Shown: positions 1-9,500 of the stretch, in pieces | How positions within the stretch are numbered: the stretch's first letter is position 1 | Layout of the letters: each line of letters begins with the position of its first letter | From: Pseudomonas sp. IAC-BECa141 | Lineage (GTDB): Bacteria > Pseudomonadota > Gammaproteobacteria > Pseudomonadales > Pseudomonadaceae | Assembly (NCBI RefSeq): GCF_020544405.1 | Contig: NZ_CP065410.1 | Location: 1,488,001-1,552,000 of the forward strand | Reading direction: 5' to 3' | DNA length: 64,000 nt | Translations under genes and position numbers: made by a program | The notes under the pieces: model-generated | Told to the model about the DNA's origin: nothing | What the model saw: only the letters and a program-made list of their open reading frames with translations | The model's database searches: none

Positions 1-230
1 AAGAACAGGTCTTCGATTTCCTGGACGCGCCCCACAACCATGGCCACTCGGACTACGGTTTCGAAACTGACATTGCGCCCGGCTTCAAGGTTGGCCACCG
101 TATTGGTGCCGACACCTGCGCGAGCAGCCACATCGGCTTGCGTCATCTGCAGGGCTATCCGCTCTGTGCGCAGGCGTTGGCAGAGCCGTTTGACGATCTC
201 GCTTGGTTTGCTGAGGCTTAATTCCAGCAT
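1..230 (-). CDS. XRE-family helix-turn-helix regulator (partial, 3' end outside window)
   Basis: The minus strand from the ATG at 230 reads about 76 residues before the window ends. Residues about 15-70 form a Cro/C1-type helix-turn-helix, including MTQADVAARAGVGTNTVANL followed by an EAGRNVSFETVVRVA helix, so the product should bind DNA as a transcription factor. The N-terminus is complete, but the C-terminal part is missing, so domain architecture and target are unknown. Short XRE proteins of this type often sit beside HipA-like kinases or act as stand-alone repressors. The region upstream of its start is unusually AT-rich for this genome and probably holds its promoter. Confidence 0.75.
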   Translation of the reverse strand, partial: MLELSLSKPSEIVKRLCQRLRTERIALQMTQADVAARAGVGTNTVANLEAGRNVSFETVVRVAMVVGRVQEIEDLF

Positions 231-695
231 GGTGTGCCTTATGTCGCATAAAGGTCGGTTAATACCCAAAATTATAGAGTTAACCTTCATTGCGTCAAAT
301 CAGTTAATTCCATTTTGATGTGGGTTATCTGCGATTAATACCGATAAAACACAATAATTCAGAATTAAATTGTCGGTGTTAAAACCGCTTTAGCTTGGCT
401 TTACGTTGAGACTCCATCGAAACCATTCGCATACCCTTGATCGCCTCTGTCCTAGAAGCAGCCGGGGAGGCATGCGGATCTCTCCCTTGATTCGATAACG
501 AGCGCTCACGACATGAGTGACTGACTGTCAGGAGCGTAAGCGCAGATGGGGGAATTCAATCAACGTGTTGTTTCTGAATGGTTCAAAGCTGGCTTGCTCG
601 CTACTAAATCCCGGACACAAAAAACCGGCCATCAAGGCCGGTTTTTTCTGTTTGCGCATCCTTCGTCAAACCACGACGCAGGACATGAATTCGGT
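231..695. other. intergenic stretch between XRE gene and tRNA-Gly
   Basis: No convincing gene is visible. Positions 240-400 are AT-rich and probably carry the promoter of the leftward XRE gene. The only clear element is the bidirectional hairpin at 619-647. A short rightward frame from 546 runs through this hairpin and into the tRNA and was not accepted as a gene. Confidence 0.5.
619..647 (-). terminator. intrinsic terminator after tRNA-Gly
   Basis: A perfect ACCGGCC/GGCCGGT stem with a four-base loop is flanked by A and T runs on both sides, so it can work in either direction. Its position downstream of the minus-strand tRNA-Gly makes it that gene's likely terminator. Confidence 0.8.
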
Positions 696-769
696 TGGAG
701 CGGGTGAAGGGAATCGAACCCTCGTTATCAGCTTGGGAAGCTGGAGTAATGCCATTATACGACACCCGC
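696..769 (-). tRNA. tRNA-Gly (anticodon CCC)
   Basis: The minus strand folds as a cloverleaf. The acceptor stem is GCGGGTG/CACCCGC, the anticodon stem-loop is CAGC-TTCCCAA-GCTG with anticodon CCC, and the T arm contains GGTTCGATTCC. Discriminator U and an encoded CCA end at 696. It closely resembles the E. coli tRNA-Gly(CCC). The terminator at 619-647 follows directly. Confidence 0.93.
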
Positions 770-866
770 TCAGAGCGGCTGACTTTGTACCAGACTCGGC
801 CACGGATTTGAAGTTTTCTTTGCACGCGAACTACGGAAAGTCCTGAAACAGAGCCGACATCGGTCA

Positions 867-930
867 ATCGCGGGCAAGCGCTGCGGGCTGGAGGACGGCT
901 GAATCTCAGCTCTGCAGGCTTGCTCGCGAG
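867..930. repeat. REP-like inverted pair
   Basis: An ATCGCGGGCAAGC arm at 867-879 faces a GCTTGCTCGCGAG arm at 918-930. These arms match the common Pseudomonas REP palindrome core (TCGCGGGCAAGC and its complement). The pair lies just after the phaG stop codon and may protect or terminate that mRNA. Confidence 0.6.
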
Positions 931-939
931 GACGCTGTT

Positions 940-1824
940 TCAAATGGCCAATGCATGGTGATCCTGGACTAACTGGTAACGCGTTCGGCTGGCCTGTTGC
1001 GCCGGTTTCAGGAAACCGAGCAGGGCGTTCTGGCTGTCCCGGCAGGCGGACTTGTGTTCCATGTCGAGGAAGTGTCCGGTGGCCTGCAGGGTGGTGAAGG
1101 TGCTTTGTGCGACATGGTTGCCGAACAGGCGCGCGTCTTCGGCGGCGGTGTATTCGTCCCATTCGCCGTTCATGAACAGCACCGGCACGTTGATTTTCTT
1201 CGCCGCGTTCAGATAGCACTGACGGTCGCTGTGCAGCACGTCGTTGATGTGGAAATGCATCTGCCCGTATTCGTGCTCGGCCAGGCTGCTGACGTGGCGA
1301 TAGTTGAAGCGCTTGAACAGCGACGGCAGGTGTTTGCCGATGGTGTTATTGACCAGGTGCCCGACCCGGTCGCCGTCACGTTGGCCGAGGCATTCGACGC
1401 CGCGTTCCAGGTAGTCAAGCATGTGCGCGTTGATCACCGGGGAGAACGAGCTGATCACGGCTTTTTCGATTCGCCGAGGCTGATGGGCGAGGGCGACCAT
1501 GGTCGCGGCGCCACCCCAGGAGAACGACAGCACGTGTTCGGCCGCGAAGTGATCGATCAGCTCCAGCAGGATCAGACCTTCGACTTCTTTCGTCAGATGT
1601 TTCTCGTGGCGATTGTGGACTTTCGACTTGCCCGCGTAGGGCTGGTCGTAGCAGACCACATTGAATTGCGGGTGCAGGTTTTTCACGGTTTGTGCAAACG
1701 ACGCAGTCGTGGCCATCGAGCCGTTGACCAGGATGATGGTCTTTTCTGCGGCGTCTGCGCGATAGAACTCCGTGTAAACCCGATACTGACCCTGTATATC
1801 CAGCACAGCGATTTCTGGCCTCAT
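940..1824 (-). CDS. phaG: PhaG, 3-hydroxyacyl-ACP transacylase/thioesterase
   Basis: This 294-residue alpha/beta-hydrolase has the PhaG/RhlA family layout and a nearly PhaG-like N-terminus (MRPEIAVLDIQGQYRVYTEF). PhaG diverts (R)-3-hydroxyacyl-ACP from de novo fatty-acid synthesis toward medium-chain polyhydroxyalkanoate; it was first described as an ACP:CoA transacylase and later as a thioesterase. Visible motifs are the nucleophile elbow FSWGG with Ser102, Asp223 in GEWDEYT, and His251 in TGHFLDME. The start at 1824 was preferred over an upstream extension because it matches the family N-terminus and is preceded by AGGAG about 12 bases upstream. RhlA (rhamnolipid precursor synthesis) is the main alternative, but no rhlB follows. 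It is monocistronic and followed by a REP-like pair. Confidence 0.92.
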   Translation of the reverse strand: MRPEIAVLDIQGQYRVYTEFYRADAAEKTIILVNGSMATTASFAQTVKNLHPQFNVVCYDQPYAGKSKVHNRHEKHLTKEVEGLILLELIDHFAAEHVLSFSWGGAATMVALAHQPRRIEKAVISSFSPVINAHMLDYLERGVECLGQRDGDRVGHLVNNTIGKHLPSLFKRFNYRHVSSLAEHEYGQMHFHINDVLHSDRQCYLNAAKKINVPVLFMNGEWDEYTAAEDARLFGNHVAQSTFTTLQATGHFLDMEHKSACRDSQNALLGFLKPAQQASRTRYQLVQDHHALAI

Positions 1825-2035
1825 GTCATAAGACTCCTGGCAAGCAAGCGGGTATGCGCGCAAATAGAGATTGCACGAGCTTTGTGACAGGTAGGCATAC
1901 GCCTGGAATTTTGGAGCCCATGTCGATCCGGAACGGCAGGTCGACGGGTATTGTTATTGGCGGGCAATCTGCCGGCTGAGGCGCAGCCCTGAGGGCTGTC
2001 TACCGGCAAAAAGTTTCTTGGAAGTTATATGTGAC

Positions 2036-2833
2036 TCATCGGTCACAATTTGGCCGACGTCCTGATTCAAGCAGGGGGATCCGGATCGCGCAAGTGCCGT
2101 TGGTAAATTGTTCGACAACTTCTGCTGAGCGGTCGGCCGCTTGGAACAAATGAATCTCTTCGGTGCGCAAGGCCCGGTATTCGCCCGGTTTTAGCGCGTG
2201 ATCCAGCGCCAGCGGGCCCATGGATTCGCGGTGCAGCCGCAGCACTTTGTTGTTGAAGTAGCCGAACATGCGCTTCACCTGATGGTAGCGACCCTCGACG
2301 ATACTCAACCGCGCCGTTCGCGGGCCGAGCACTTGCAGTTGCGCCGGTTGGGTGGTCAGGTCTTCGAAGGCGAAATAGATCCCCTCGGCGAACTTGATCG
2401 CATATTCCGGGCCGATCTCCTGCTCGGTCTCGACGTAGTAGACCTTCGGCAGTTTGGTCTGCGGCTGGGTCAGGCGCCGCGACCAGGTGCCATCGTTGGT
2501 GATCAGCATCAGCCCGGTGGTGTTGAAGTCCAGACGCCCGGCGATATGCAGGTCGTCCTTGTCCGGCTCGTGGATCAGGTCGAGCACGGTCGGGTGCTCG
2601 GGATCGCGGGTGGCGCTGACGCAGCCCTGCGGTTTGTGCAGCATGAAATAGCGTGCCGGTTTGCCGCTTTGCAGCACTTCGTCGTCGACTTCGACACGGC
2701 TGAATTCCAGGACTTCGCTGTGGGGATCGCTGACGACTTTTCCGTCAATGCGCACGCGCTTTTCCACCAGCAACAGGCGAACCTGTTTGCGGTTGTAGCG
2801 GGGCAGGTTACTGAGGAAACGATCGACACGCAT
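2036..2833 (-). CDS. rsuA: 16S rRNA pseudouridine(516) synthase
   Basis: This 265-residue protein has the RsuA layout. Residues 1-50 form an S4 RNA-binding domain (MRVDRFLSNLPRYNRKQVR), followed by the pseudouridine synthase fold. The catalytic aspartate is Asp102 in HIAGRLDFNTTGL, at the same position as in E. coli RsuA, and EGRYHQVKRMFG near residue 180 is the conserved C-terminal motif. It isomerises one uridine in the 530 loop of 16S rRNA during small-subunit assembly. The C-terminal tail of about 30 residues is longer than in E. coli. It is the last gene of a minus-strand run after the diguanylate cyclase and the CWC protein. Confidence 0.9.
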   Translation of the reverse strand: MRVDRFLSNLPRYNRKQVRLLLVEKRVRIDGKVVSDPHSEVLEFSRVEVDDEVLQSGKPARYFMLHKPQGCVSATRDPEHPTVLDLIHEPDKDDLHIAGRLDFNTTGLMLITNDGTWSRRLTQPQTKLPKVYYVETEQEIGPEYAIKFAEGIYFAFEDLTTQPAQLQVLGPRTARLSIVEGRYHQVKRMFGYFNNKVLRLHRESMGPLALDHALKPGEYRALRTEEIHLFQAADRSAEVVEQFTNGTCAIRIPLLESGRRPNCDR

Positions 2834-2866
2834 GATCAGGAATCGGCAGGCAGCGGGGCGCGCATC

Positions 2867-3085
2867 TTACGGGATCGACGGCTTGGCCGCTTGCAGTTGC
2901 GCTTCGACCTGGGCGCAACGCGGGCACAGGCAGGATTGATCGCGCAGTTCCGGCGGCAGAGCTTCGAGCACTGCCGGATCGATGGTGACGCCGTAGCACC
3001 AGCAGGCGCGGTCGGCGGTGCGCGGGTCGGCCAGGGTGCAGTCGTTGCGGGCGCCACAGGCCGGGCAGAGGTCAGGTTTGTTCAT
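2867..3085 (-). CDS. cysteine-rich CWC family protein
   Basis: This 72-residue protein is built around cysteine pairs: CPACGARNDC near the start, CWC at about residues 28-30, and CLCPRC near residue 53. This spacing matches the small Cys-rich CWC family, which is presumed to bind zinc and has no established function. It lies 5 bases downstream of the diguanylate cyclase stop and 33 bases upstream of rsuA, so it is probably co-transcribed with both. Confidence 0.85.
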   Translation of the reverse strand: MNKPDLCPACGARNDCTLADPRTADRACWCYGVTIDPAVLEALPPELRDQSCLCPRCAQVEAQLQAAKPSIP

Positions 3086-3090
3086 GGGCT

Positions 3091-4578
3091 TCAGGCATAG
3101 GTCGAGTGAGGCATTTCCACGCAGGTGCGATTGCGGCCAGTCTGTTTGGCCCGATACATCGCATGATCGGCCCGGGACAGCAGGCTGTGCAAGGTGTCAT
3201 CCCGTTGCAGGGTGGTGGCGCCGATGCTGACCGTCAGATTCAGCGTGTGACCGTTGTAGGCATATTCATGCTGTTCGACGTGCTGGCGGATCTTCTCGGC
3301 AATCTTCTGACCGGTCTCGCCGTCGGTGTCCTTCAGCAGCACGATAAATTCCTCACCACCCCAACGGCAGACGATGTCGGAATGGCGCAGGCAGCTTTGC
3401 AGGTCCCGGGCAAAGCCGATCAAAACCTGATCGCCGGCCATGTGTCCGTAGGTGTCGTTCAACTCCTTGAAGTGGTCCAGATCCAGAAGCAACGCTGTCA
3501 GTGGTTTTGGCTCGCGGCGGGCTTCCTGCAGGGCTTGCGCGGCGAGCAGGTCGAAGCCGCGGCGGTTGGGCAGTTCGGTGAGGCTGTCGAGGGTGGCCTG
3601 GGCGTGGATCTTGTCCTGGTAGCGCTTGATCAAGCGGTTGACCAGCCACAGCACGATCAACGTCACCAGCAGGCAGATCAGCAGATTGATATACAGCGAC
3701 TGGCGGATTTCGCTCAGCGCGCCGTCTTCACGTTTGTCGACGAACAGGTACCAGTTCAACTCGGGAATGAACCGCACGTTGAGGAAATGTCCCTGGCCGT
3801 GGGCGGAATATTCGTAGCTGCCGCTGTGGGGTTTGGGCAACTGGCTGACCAGGCTTTTCATGCTGTCGAGATCGTTGAGGCTTTTCCCGACCCGCGCACC
3901 TTCCGGGCCGCCCTCGGCGCCGGTCAAGACCAGTCGGCCGAAGGTGTCGACGAAGTAAACGCTGCGTTGATAGCGCTGCTGGTACTTGTCGATCAGCTTG
4001 ATCACCGCATCCACCGTCAGCCCTACGCCGGCGGCGCCGATGAAGCGATCGTTGTAGTCGTAGACCTTGTAGTTGATGAAGAAGGTCATGTTGTCTTTGT
4101 TGGCCAGGTCCGGGTCGACATTGATCTCGTAAGGATCCTTCATGTCGCGCACGCGGAAGTACCAGGTGTCACGCGGCTCGTCGATTTTCACCTGCTTGAG
4201 CACGCCCTTGGCATGGTAGTAGGTGTGGGTGCTGTTGGAGACGAAGAACGCGGTGTAGGCGCCGTAGTGGGTCATGACCTCGTCGAGGTAACGGGTCATC
4301 TGGTCGCTGTCTTTTTCGCCGTTCACCACCCAGTCGCGCATGAAGGTGTCGCGCGACATCATCGAGGAAATCAGGATTGGTCTGACGAGGTCTTTCTGGA
4401 TTTCCGAGTACACCGTGTCGGAGGTCAGCGGCAGTTCGGTGTTGACGATGTTGTCGCGGATCGAGGCCCGCGAGGCGTAGTAGCTGAGCAGCGAGGTGGC
4501 GAGGAAACCTGCGCCGAGGAAGGCGACCAGAGTCAATACCAGCGAACGTTGGGAGTAAAACGCAGATCTGAGCGGCAT
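3091..4578 (-). CDS. membrane diguanylate cyclase with dCache-like sensor
   Basis: The 495-residue protein starts with a membrane segment (about 12-34), continues with a roughly 250-residue extracytoplasmic sensor with the look of a double Cache domain, then a second membrane segment near 300 and a C-terminal GGDEF domain. The catalytic signature is RWGGEEF at about 405-411. An RHSD I-site lies exactly five residues before it, so product inhibition by c-di-GMP is expected. It makes c-di-GMP in response to a periplasmic ligand, probably a small organic molecule. The ATG at 4578 was chosen because the upstream in-frame extension is Pro/Arg-rich and would precede the membrane anchor. No EAL domain is present. 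Downstream genes are the CWC protein and rsuA. Confidence 0.88.
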   Translation of the reverse strand: MPLRSAFYSQRSLVLTLVAFLGAGFLATSLLSYYASRASIRDNIVNTELPLTSDTVYSEIQKDLVRPILISSMMSRDTFMRDWVVNGEKDSDQMTRYLDEVMTHYGAYTAFFVSNSTHTYYHAKGVLKQVKIDEPRDTWYFRVRDMKDPYEINVDPDLANKDNMTFFINYKVYDYNDRFIGAAGVGLTVDAVIKLIDKYQQRYQRSVYFVDTFGRLVLTGAEGGPEGARVGKSLNDLDSMKSLVSQLPKPHSGSYEYSAHGQGHFLNVRFIPELNWYLFVDKREDGALSEIRQSLYINLLICLLVTLIVLWLVNRLIKRYQDKIHAQATLDSLTELPNRRGFDLLAAQALQEARREPKPLTALLLDLDHFKELNDTYGHMAGDQVLIGFARDLQSCLRHSDIVCRWGGEEFIVLLKDTDGETGQKIAEKIRQHVEQHEYAYNGHTLNLTVSIGATTLQRDDTLHSLLSRADHAMYRAKQTGRNRTCVEMPHSTYA

Positions 4579-4710
4579 TGGCAATTCCGTTGACAGTGAC
4601 CCGATGGGCAGCATTCTAGTGGCACGGCGGGGAAAAGACTGCGGGATTTGTGCCTGAAATGCGGGGGGATCAGCCGGGCAGGTGTGTCTGGAGAATGGCT
4701 TGCTCATCCA

Positions 4711-4735
4711 GCCCCCTCCCGGAACGAAAGGGGGC
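4711..4735. terminator. GC-rich hairpin after atzF
   Basis: GCCCCCT and AGGGGGC arms form a strong stem between the end of the guanidine operon (4747) and the diguanylate cyclase start (4578). It has no clear T run on the minus-strand side, so Rho-independent termination is only possible. Confidence 0.35.
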
Positions 4736-4746
4736 CGGTTTTAGAA

Positions 4747-6519
4747 TCAGGTTCTGGTTTGCAGATACGCTCGCCACCCACCCAAATGGCTGATATCGGT
4801 TGCACCTTCCAGGCCGTAAGGTTCGCAGATGAATCCGCTTTCCCATCGGCCATCCGCCAGTTGCACCTTACCCAGGCCCAGCGGCGCCGGGATCCCGGTC
4901 AGGAACGAGCCCAGTTCACTGCTCGGTAACTCCCAGACTTCCACCGCGATGGCCACGCCACCGTCGGCCACGCGCAGCATGCCCGGGCGCAACGGCGGGC
5001 CACCGGCCAGGGCATAAAGTTTGTAGTCCTTCGAGCTGCAGGTGGCTTCGATCAGGCGTGCGCCGCGCTGACGCAGTTGCCAGTTCAGGGCCAGTCCGTC
5101 CAGATGCGCACCGCAGACCACCAGTCGTGCACGGTCATGGCGCGCCGGGTTGTTCGGCGTCGGCAGCGCGCGATCCTGCTGGCGCTGCAAGGCATCGGCC
5201 ACGCCCAGCAGATACTGATCGGTGAACGCTCGACCAAACAGCGTCACACCCCACGGCAGCCCGTTGGCCATGAAACCGCCGGGTACGGCGACGGCGGCGT
5301 AATCGAGCAGGTTCATGAAGTTGGTGTAGTAGCCCAGTTCGGAATTGCGCAGCACCGGTTCCGCGTCGAGCTCCGCCAGCGTCACCGGACGACCAATAGT
5401 GGGCGTGAGCACGCAGTCGAGTCCTTCCAGTGCTTTATCGCAAACGGCTTTCAGTGCTTGCAGGCGATATTGCGCACGGAACGTCTGCACGCCGCTGACG
5501 GCTGGTGCCTTGGCCAGCACCGCGCGGATCACCGACAGCACCGCCGCAGGATTTTCTTCCATCAACTCGCCGGCCACGCTGTAGCGCTCGGCCACCCACG
5601 GCCCTTCATAGAGCAACCGCGCCGCTTCGAGGAATGGCGACAGGTCCAGCTCGACAGCCTCACCGCCCGCTGCCTTGAGCCGGTCAATGGCATCGCCGAA
5701 CAGCCGCGGGCCCTCCTCACAGCCGAAAAATTCCAGGTCTTGCGCACGTGGTACACCGAAGCGGAACGGCCGTGGTACGCCGAACGCGGAACCGTCATTC
5801 CATGACGGATTACTGCGGCTGTATTCGTCCCTCGGATCGAGGTGCGCGGTCAGCGCCAGGAGCTGACTGGCTTCCCGCGCCGTTGTGGTGAACGTGGTGA
5901 CGCAATCGAGCGTGCGGCAGGCCGGCAGCACGCCGGCGGTGGAGATCAGCCCTTTGCTGGCCTTCAGACCCACCAGATTGTTCAACGCCGCCGGCACCCT
6001 TCCGGAGCCCGCGGTGTCGGTGCCCAACGCGAAACTGGCGACGCCGAGCGCCACGGCCAGCGACGAGCCGGCACTGGAACCACCGGAGGGATATTCCGGC
6101 AGCACGCTGTTCGGGCAAGCGCCGTACGGTGATCGGCTGCCATTGAGGCCGGTGGCGAACTGGTCGAGGTTGGTCTTGCCGAGCGGAATTGCGCCCAGCG
6201 CCAGCAACTGTTCGACGATGGTGGCCGAACGTTCGGGAACGTAGGCGAATGCCGGGCACGCGGCCGTGGTCGGGACACCGGCCAGGTCAATGTTGTCCTT
6301 GATCGCGAACGGCACGCCATACAGCGGCAAGCTCTCTGGATCGCGACCGTCGAGGCTGGCGAGGTACGGCTCCAGTTCCTCGACGCTGAGCAGATGAATA
6401 AACAAGTGATAGTCGGGATTGAGCGCAGCGGCTTTTTCCCTCAGGGCCAACAGCAATTTGCGCGGTGTGGTCTGGCCGTCGCGGTAGGCCTGGCGCAGGG
6501 CATCGAGTTGCAGATTCAT
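4747..6519 (-). CDS. atzF: allophanate hydrolase
   Basis: This 590-residue protein has an amidase-signature domain (about 1-430) and the C-terminal domain typical of AtzF/DUR1 (about 465-590). The Ser-cisSer-Lys machinery is visible as Lys74 in AIKDNID, the Ser148/Ser149 pair in SGGSSAGSS, and Ser172 in TDTAGSGR. It hydrolyses allophanate to ammonia and CO2. It is the last gene of the operon, 25 bases after the biotin carboxylase gene, which fits the final step of either urea or guanidine degradation. The leader riboswitch favours guanidine: carboxyguanidine is deiminated to allophanate by the two DUF1989 proteins, and this enzyme finishes the pathway. Confidence 0.92.
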   Translation of the reverse strand: MNLQLDALRQAYRDGQTTPRKLLLALREKAAALNPDYHLFIHLLSVEELEPYLASLDGRDPESLPLYGVPFAIKDNIDLAGVPTTAACPAFAYVPERSATIVEQLLALGAIPLGKTNLDQFATGLNGSRSPYGACPNSVLPEYPSGGSSAGSSLAVALGVASFALGTDTAGSGRVPAALNNLVGLKASKGLISTAGVLPACRTLDCVTTFTTTAREASQLLALTAHLDPRDEYSRSNPSWNDGSAFGVPRPFRFGVPRAQDLEFFGCEEGPRLFGDAIDRLKAAGGEAVELDLSPFLEAARLLYEGPWVAERYSVAGELMEENPAAVLSVIRAVLAKAPAVSGVQTFRAQYRLQALKAVCDKALEGLDCVLTPTIGRPVTLAELDAEPVLRNSELGYYTNFMNLLDYAAVAVPGGFMANGLPWGVTLFGRAFTDQYLLGVADALQRQQDRALPTPNNPARHDRARLVVCGAHLDGLALNWQLRQRGARLIEATCSSKDYKLYALAGGPPLRPGMLRVADGGVAIAVEVWELPSSELGSFLTGIPAPLGLGKVQLADGRWESGFICEPYGLEGATDISHLGGWRAYLQTRT

Positions 6520-6544
6520 GGGGTCATCCTTTGCAAAAATGGGT

Positions 6545-9500
6545 TCAGTCGAGTTCCAGCACCACGACCCGTTGACCGGCGCGTACCGCCGAACCGGGTT
6601 GCACGCGAATCTCCCGGACCACGCCGGGCAGCGGTGCGAGTACGGGGATTTCCATCTTCATCGACTCCAGGATCACCAACGCATCGCCGGCCGCGACGCG
6701 ACTTCCGACCTCGACCTGGACCTGCCACAGGTTGCCGGCGATATGGCTGTCGACACTCTGCTGACCGCAGGCCAGTGGCATTTCTTCGCAGCTTTGCGAC
6801 ACGGCCTCTTCGCTGTCGAAATGCGCCTGGCCGCTGGCGATCCAGCGTTCGCGCTCGGCGTTGAACGCGGCTTGTTGTTGCTGGCGAAAGGCGTGGATGC
6901 TCTCGGCCTCGCGGTTGAGAAACGCTTGATATTCGCCGAGGTTGAGCTGGCTCTGTTCGATGTTCAGGTCGAAGCGGCCGAGAGGAAAGTCGCGGCGGAT
7001 GCGCAGCAGTTCTTCGGCGGTGACCGGGTAGAAACGGATCTGATCGAAAAACCGCAGCAGCCACGGTTTGCCTTCGAACGCGGCGACTTCGCGATAGCGG
7101 TTCCACATCTGCAAGGTACGCCCGACGAACTGGTATCCGCCCGGGCCTTCCATGCCGTAGACGCACAGGTAGGCGCCGCCGATGCCCACCGAGTTTTCGG
7201 CGGTCCAGGTGCGCGCCGGGTTGTACTTGGTGGTCACCAGCCGATGGCGCGGATCGAGCGGTGTGGCGACCGGCGCACCGAGGTAGACATCACCGAGGCC
7301 CATCACCAGATAGCTCGCATCGAACACTGTGCGTTGCACCTCGTCGAGGTTGGGCAGGTCATTGATGCGGCGGATGAACTCCAGATTGCTCGGGCACCAC
7401 GGCGCGTCCTTGCGCACGGTGGTCATGTATTTCTCGATCGCCAACTGGCAGGCCGGATCGTCCCAAGACAATGGCAGGTGGACGATGCGCGACGGTACTT
7501 GCAGATCCCCGGCAGCGCACACGGCATCCCACTCGCCCGCAACGATTCCGAGCAGATCGGCCAGCGGCAGTTGTTCGGGCTGATAGTGGATCTGCAGTGA
7601 ACGAATGCCGGGTGTCAGGTCGATCACGCCGTGCAGGTTTTTGCCTTCCAGCGCCTGCATCAGTGCGTGGGCCCGGAAGCGCAGGACCAGATCCAGCTCC
7701 GGGGCGCCGATTTCCAGCAGCAGATGGGTATCGCCGGACACACGCCCGACCAGCCGCTTGTCGTCCTGACCCAATTCCAGAACCACAGGCGAAACCAGGC
7801 CCTGTGGGAGCTGGCTTGCCAGCGACAGGGCCCGAGCAGACACCGCGTCAACTTCATCGCTGGCAATCGCGCTTTCACAGGAATCCCATTTCAGAGTGAG
7901 ATCGCGTGCGGTCTTGAGGTCGACGGGCACGAACTGCACTTTGTCCCCGGCCTTGAGTTGACCCAGTTGCCAGAGATCCGCCTCGATCACCGTCACCGGG
8001 CACACGAAACCGCCAAGGCTCGGGCCGTCCGGGCCGAGGATCACCGGCATGTCACCGGTGAAGTCCACCGCACCGATGGCGTAGGGATTGTCGTGAATGT
8101 TCGACGGATGCAGGCCGGCCTCGCCGCCGTCGGCGCGCACCCACTCCGGTTTCGGTCCGATCAGGCGCACGCCGGTGCGGCTGGAGTTGAAATGCACTTC
8201 CCATTGCGTGGCGAAAAAGGTGTCGATGTAGTTTTCAGTGAAATACTCAGGCGCGCCATGGGGGCCGTAGATGACGCGGATCCGGCGCACGGCAGGTAAT
8301 TCGCTGACGTGTTGGGGCGCCAATGTCTGCCCGGCGCTGCGCTCACTCAGGGCGGCCAGATGCAATACGTCGCCGGCGCGCAAGGCCCGTCCGCCATGAC
8401 CACCGAACTGACCGAGGGTGAAGGTGCTTTTGCTGCCCAGATAATCCGGCACTTGCAACCCGCCGCGCAGGCACAGGTAGCTGCGGGCTCCGGCGCCCGA
8501 CAGATTGCCCAGATGCAGCTGGCTGCCCGCGGGGATCAGCAGGGCGGTATTCATCGCCTGCGGCTGACCGTCGAGTGTCAGGGCAATCGGTGCGCCGGTC
8601 ACGGCCACCACCGCATCGCAATTGAAGCGCAGTAACGGCCCGCTCATGGTGATTTCCAGCGCCGCCAGGCCTTCATCGTTGCCCAGTAGACGATTGCCCA
8701 GACGCAGCGCGCGACTGTCCATCGGCCCCGAGGGTGGCACGCCGACCGCCCAGTAGCCGAGGCGACCGGGGTAGTCCTGGACGCTGGTCTGGGTGCCGGC
8801 GCTCAGCACTTCAAACGTGTTGGCCCGGTACACCAGGCCTTCCAGGCAACGGGTCCAGGGCTGGCCGCTGGCGAAAGGCGTATCGAGCAGAATCTGCCGC
8901 AGGTAGTCGCGGTTGGTTTCCACGCCGTACAGCTGGCTGTCGCCGAGGGCCTGATGCAGATCGGTGCGGGCCTGTTCGCGGGTCGGCGCCCAGCTGATGA
9001 TTTTGGCGATCATCGGATCGAAGTAGGGCGGGATCTCACAACCGGCCTCGACCCAGGTGTCGATGCGCAGGTACCGGCCATTGGCGACCGGGAAATCGAC
9101 CGCCGTCAGCAAGCCGGGGCTGGGCTGGAAATCGCGGCCCGGATCCTCGGCATACAGCCGCGCCTGAATCGCATGCCCTTGCGGTTGCAGGCCTGCGAAC
9201 AACTCGGCCAGCGGCGGCAAGTCACCGGCCGCCAACTCGATCATCCAGCGCACCAGATCGACGCCCCACACCTGTTCGGTGACGCCGTGCTCAACCTGCA
9301 ACCGGGTGTTCACTTCCAGAAAATAGAAGCGCTGCGCATCGCTGTCGAAAACGAATTCGACGGTGCCGGCGCTGCGGTAATTCACTGCCTTGGCCAGTTT
9401 GATCGCCGCCGCGCACAGCGCATCCGCCATGCCTTCGGGCAGGTTCGGTGCCGGGGTTTCTTCAAGGACTTTCTGATTGCGCCGCTGCACCGAGCAGTCG

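Noticed and set aside
546..713. Short rightward reading frame of 55 codons
   Set aside because: It runs through the intrinsic terminator and into the tRNA-Gly gene, and shows no recognisable protein features.
3106..4593. Plus-strand frame of 495 codons opposite the diguanylate cyclase
   Set aside because: Antisense shadow of a clearly conserved gene.
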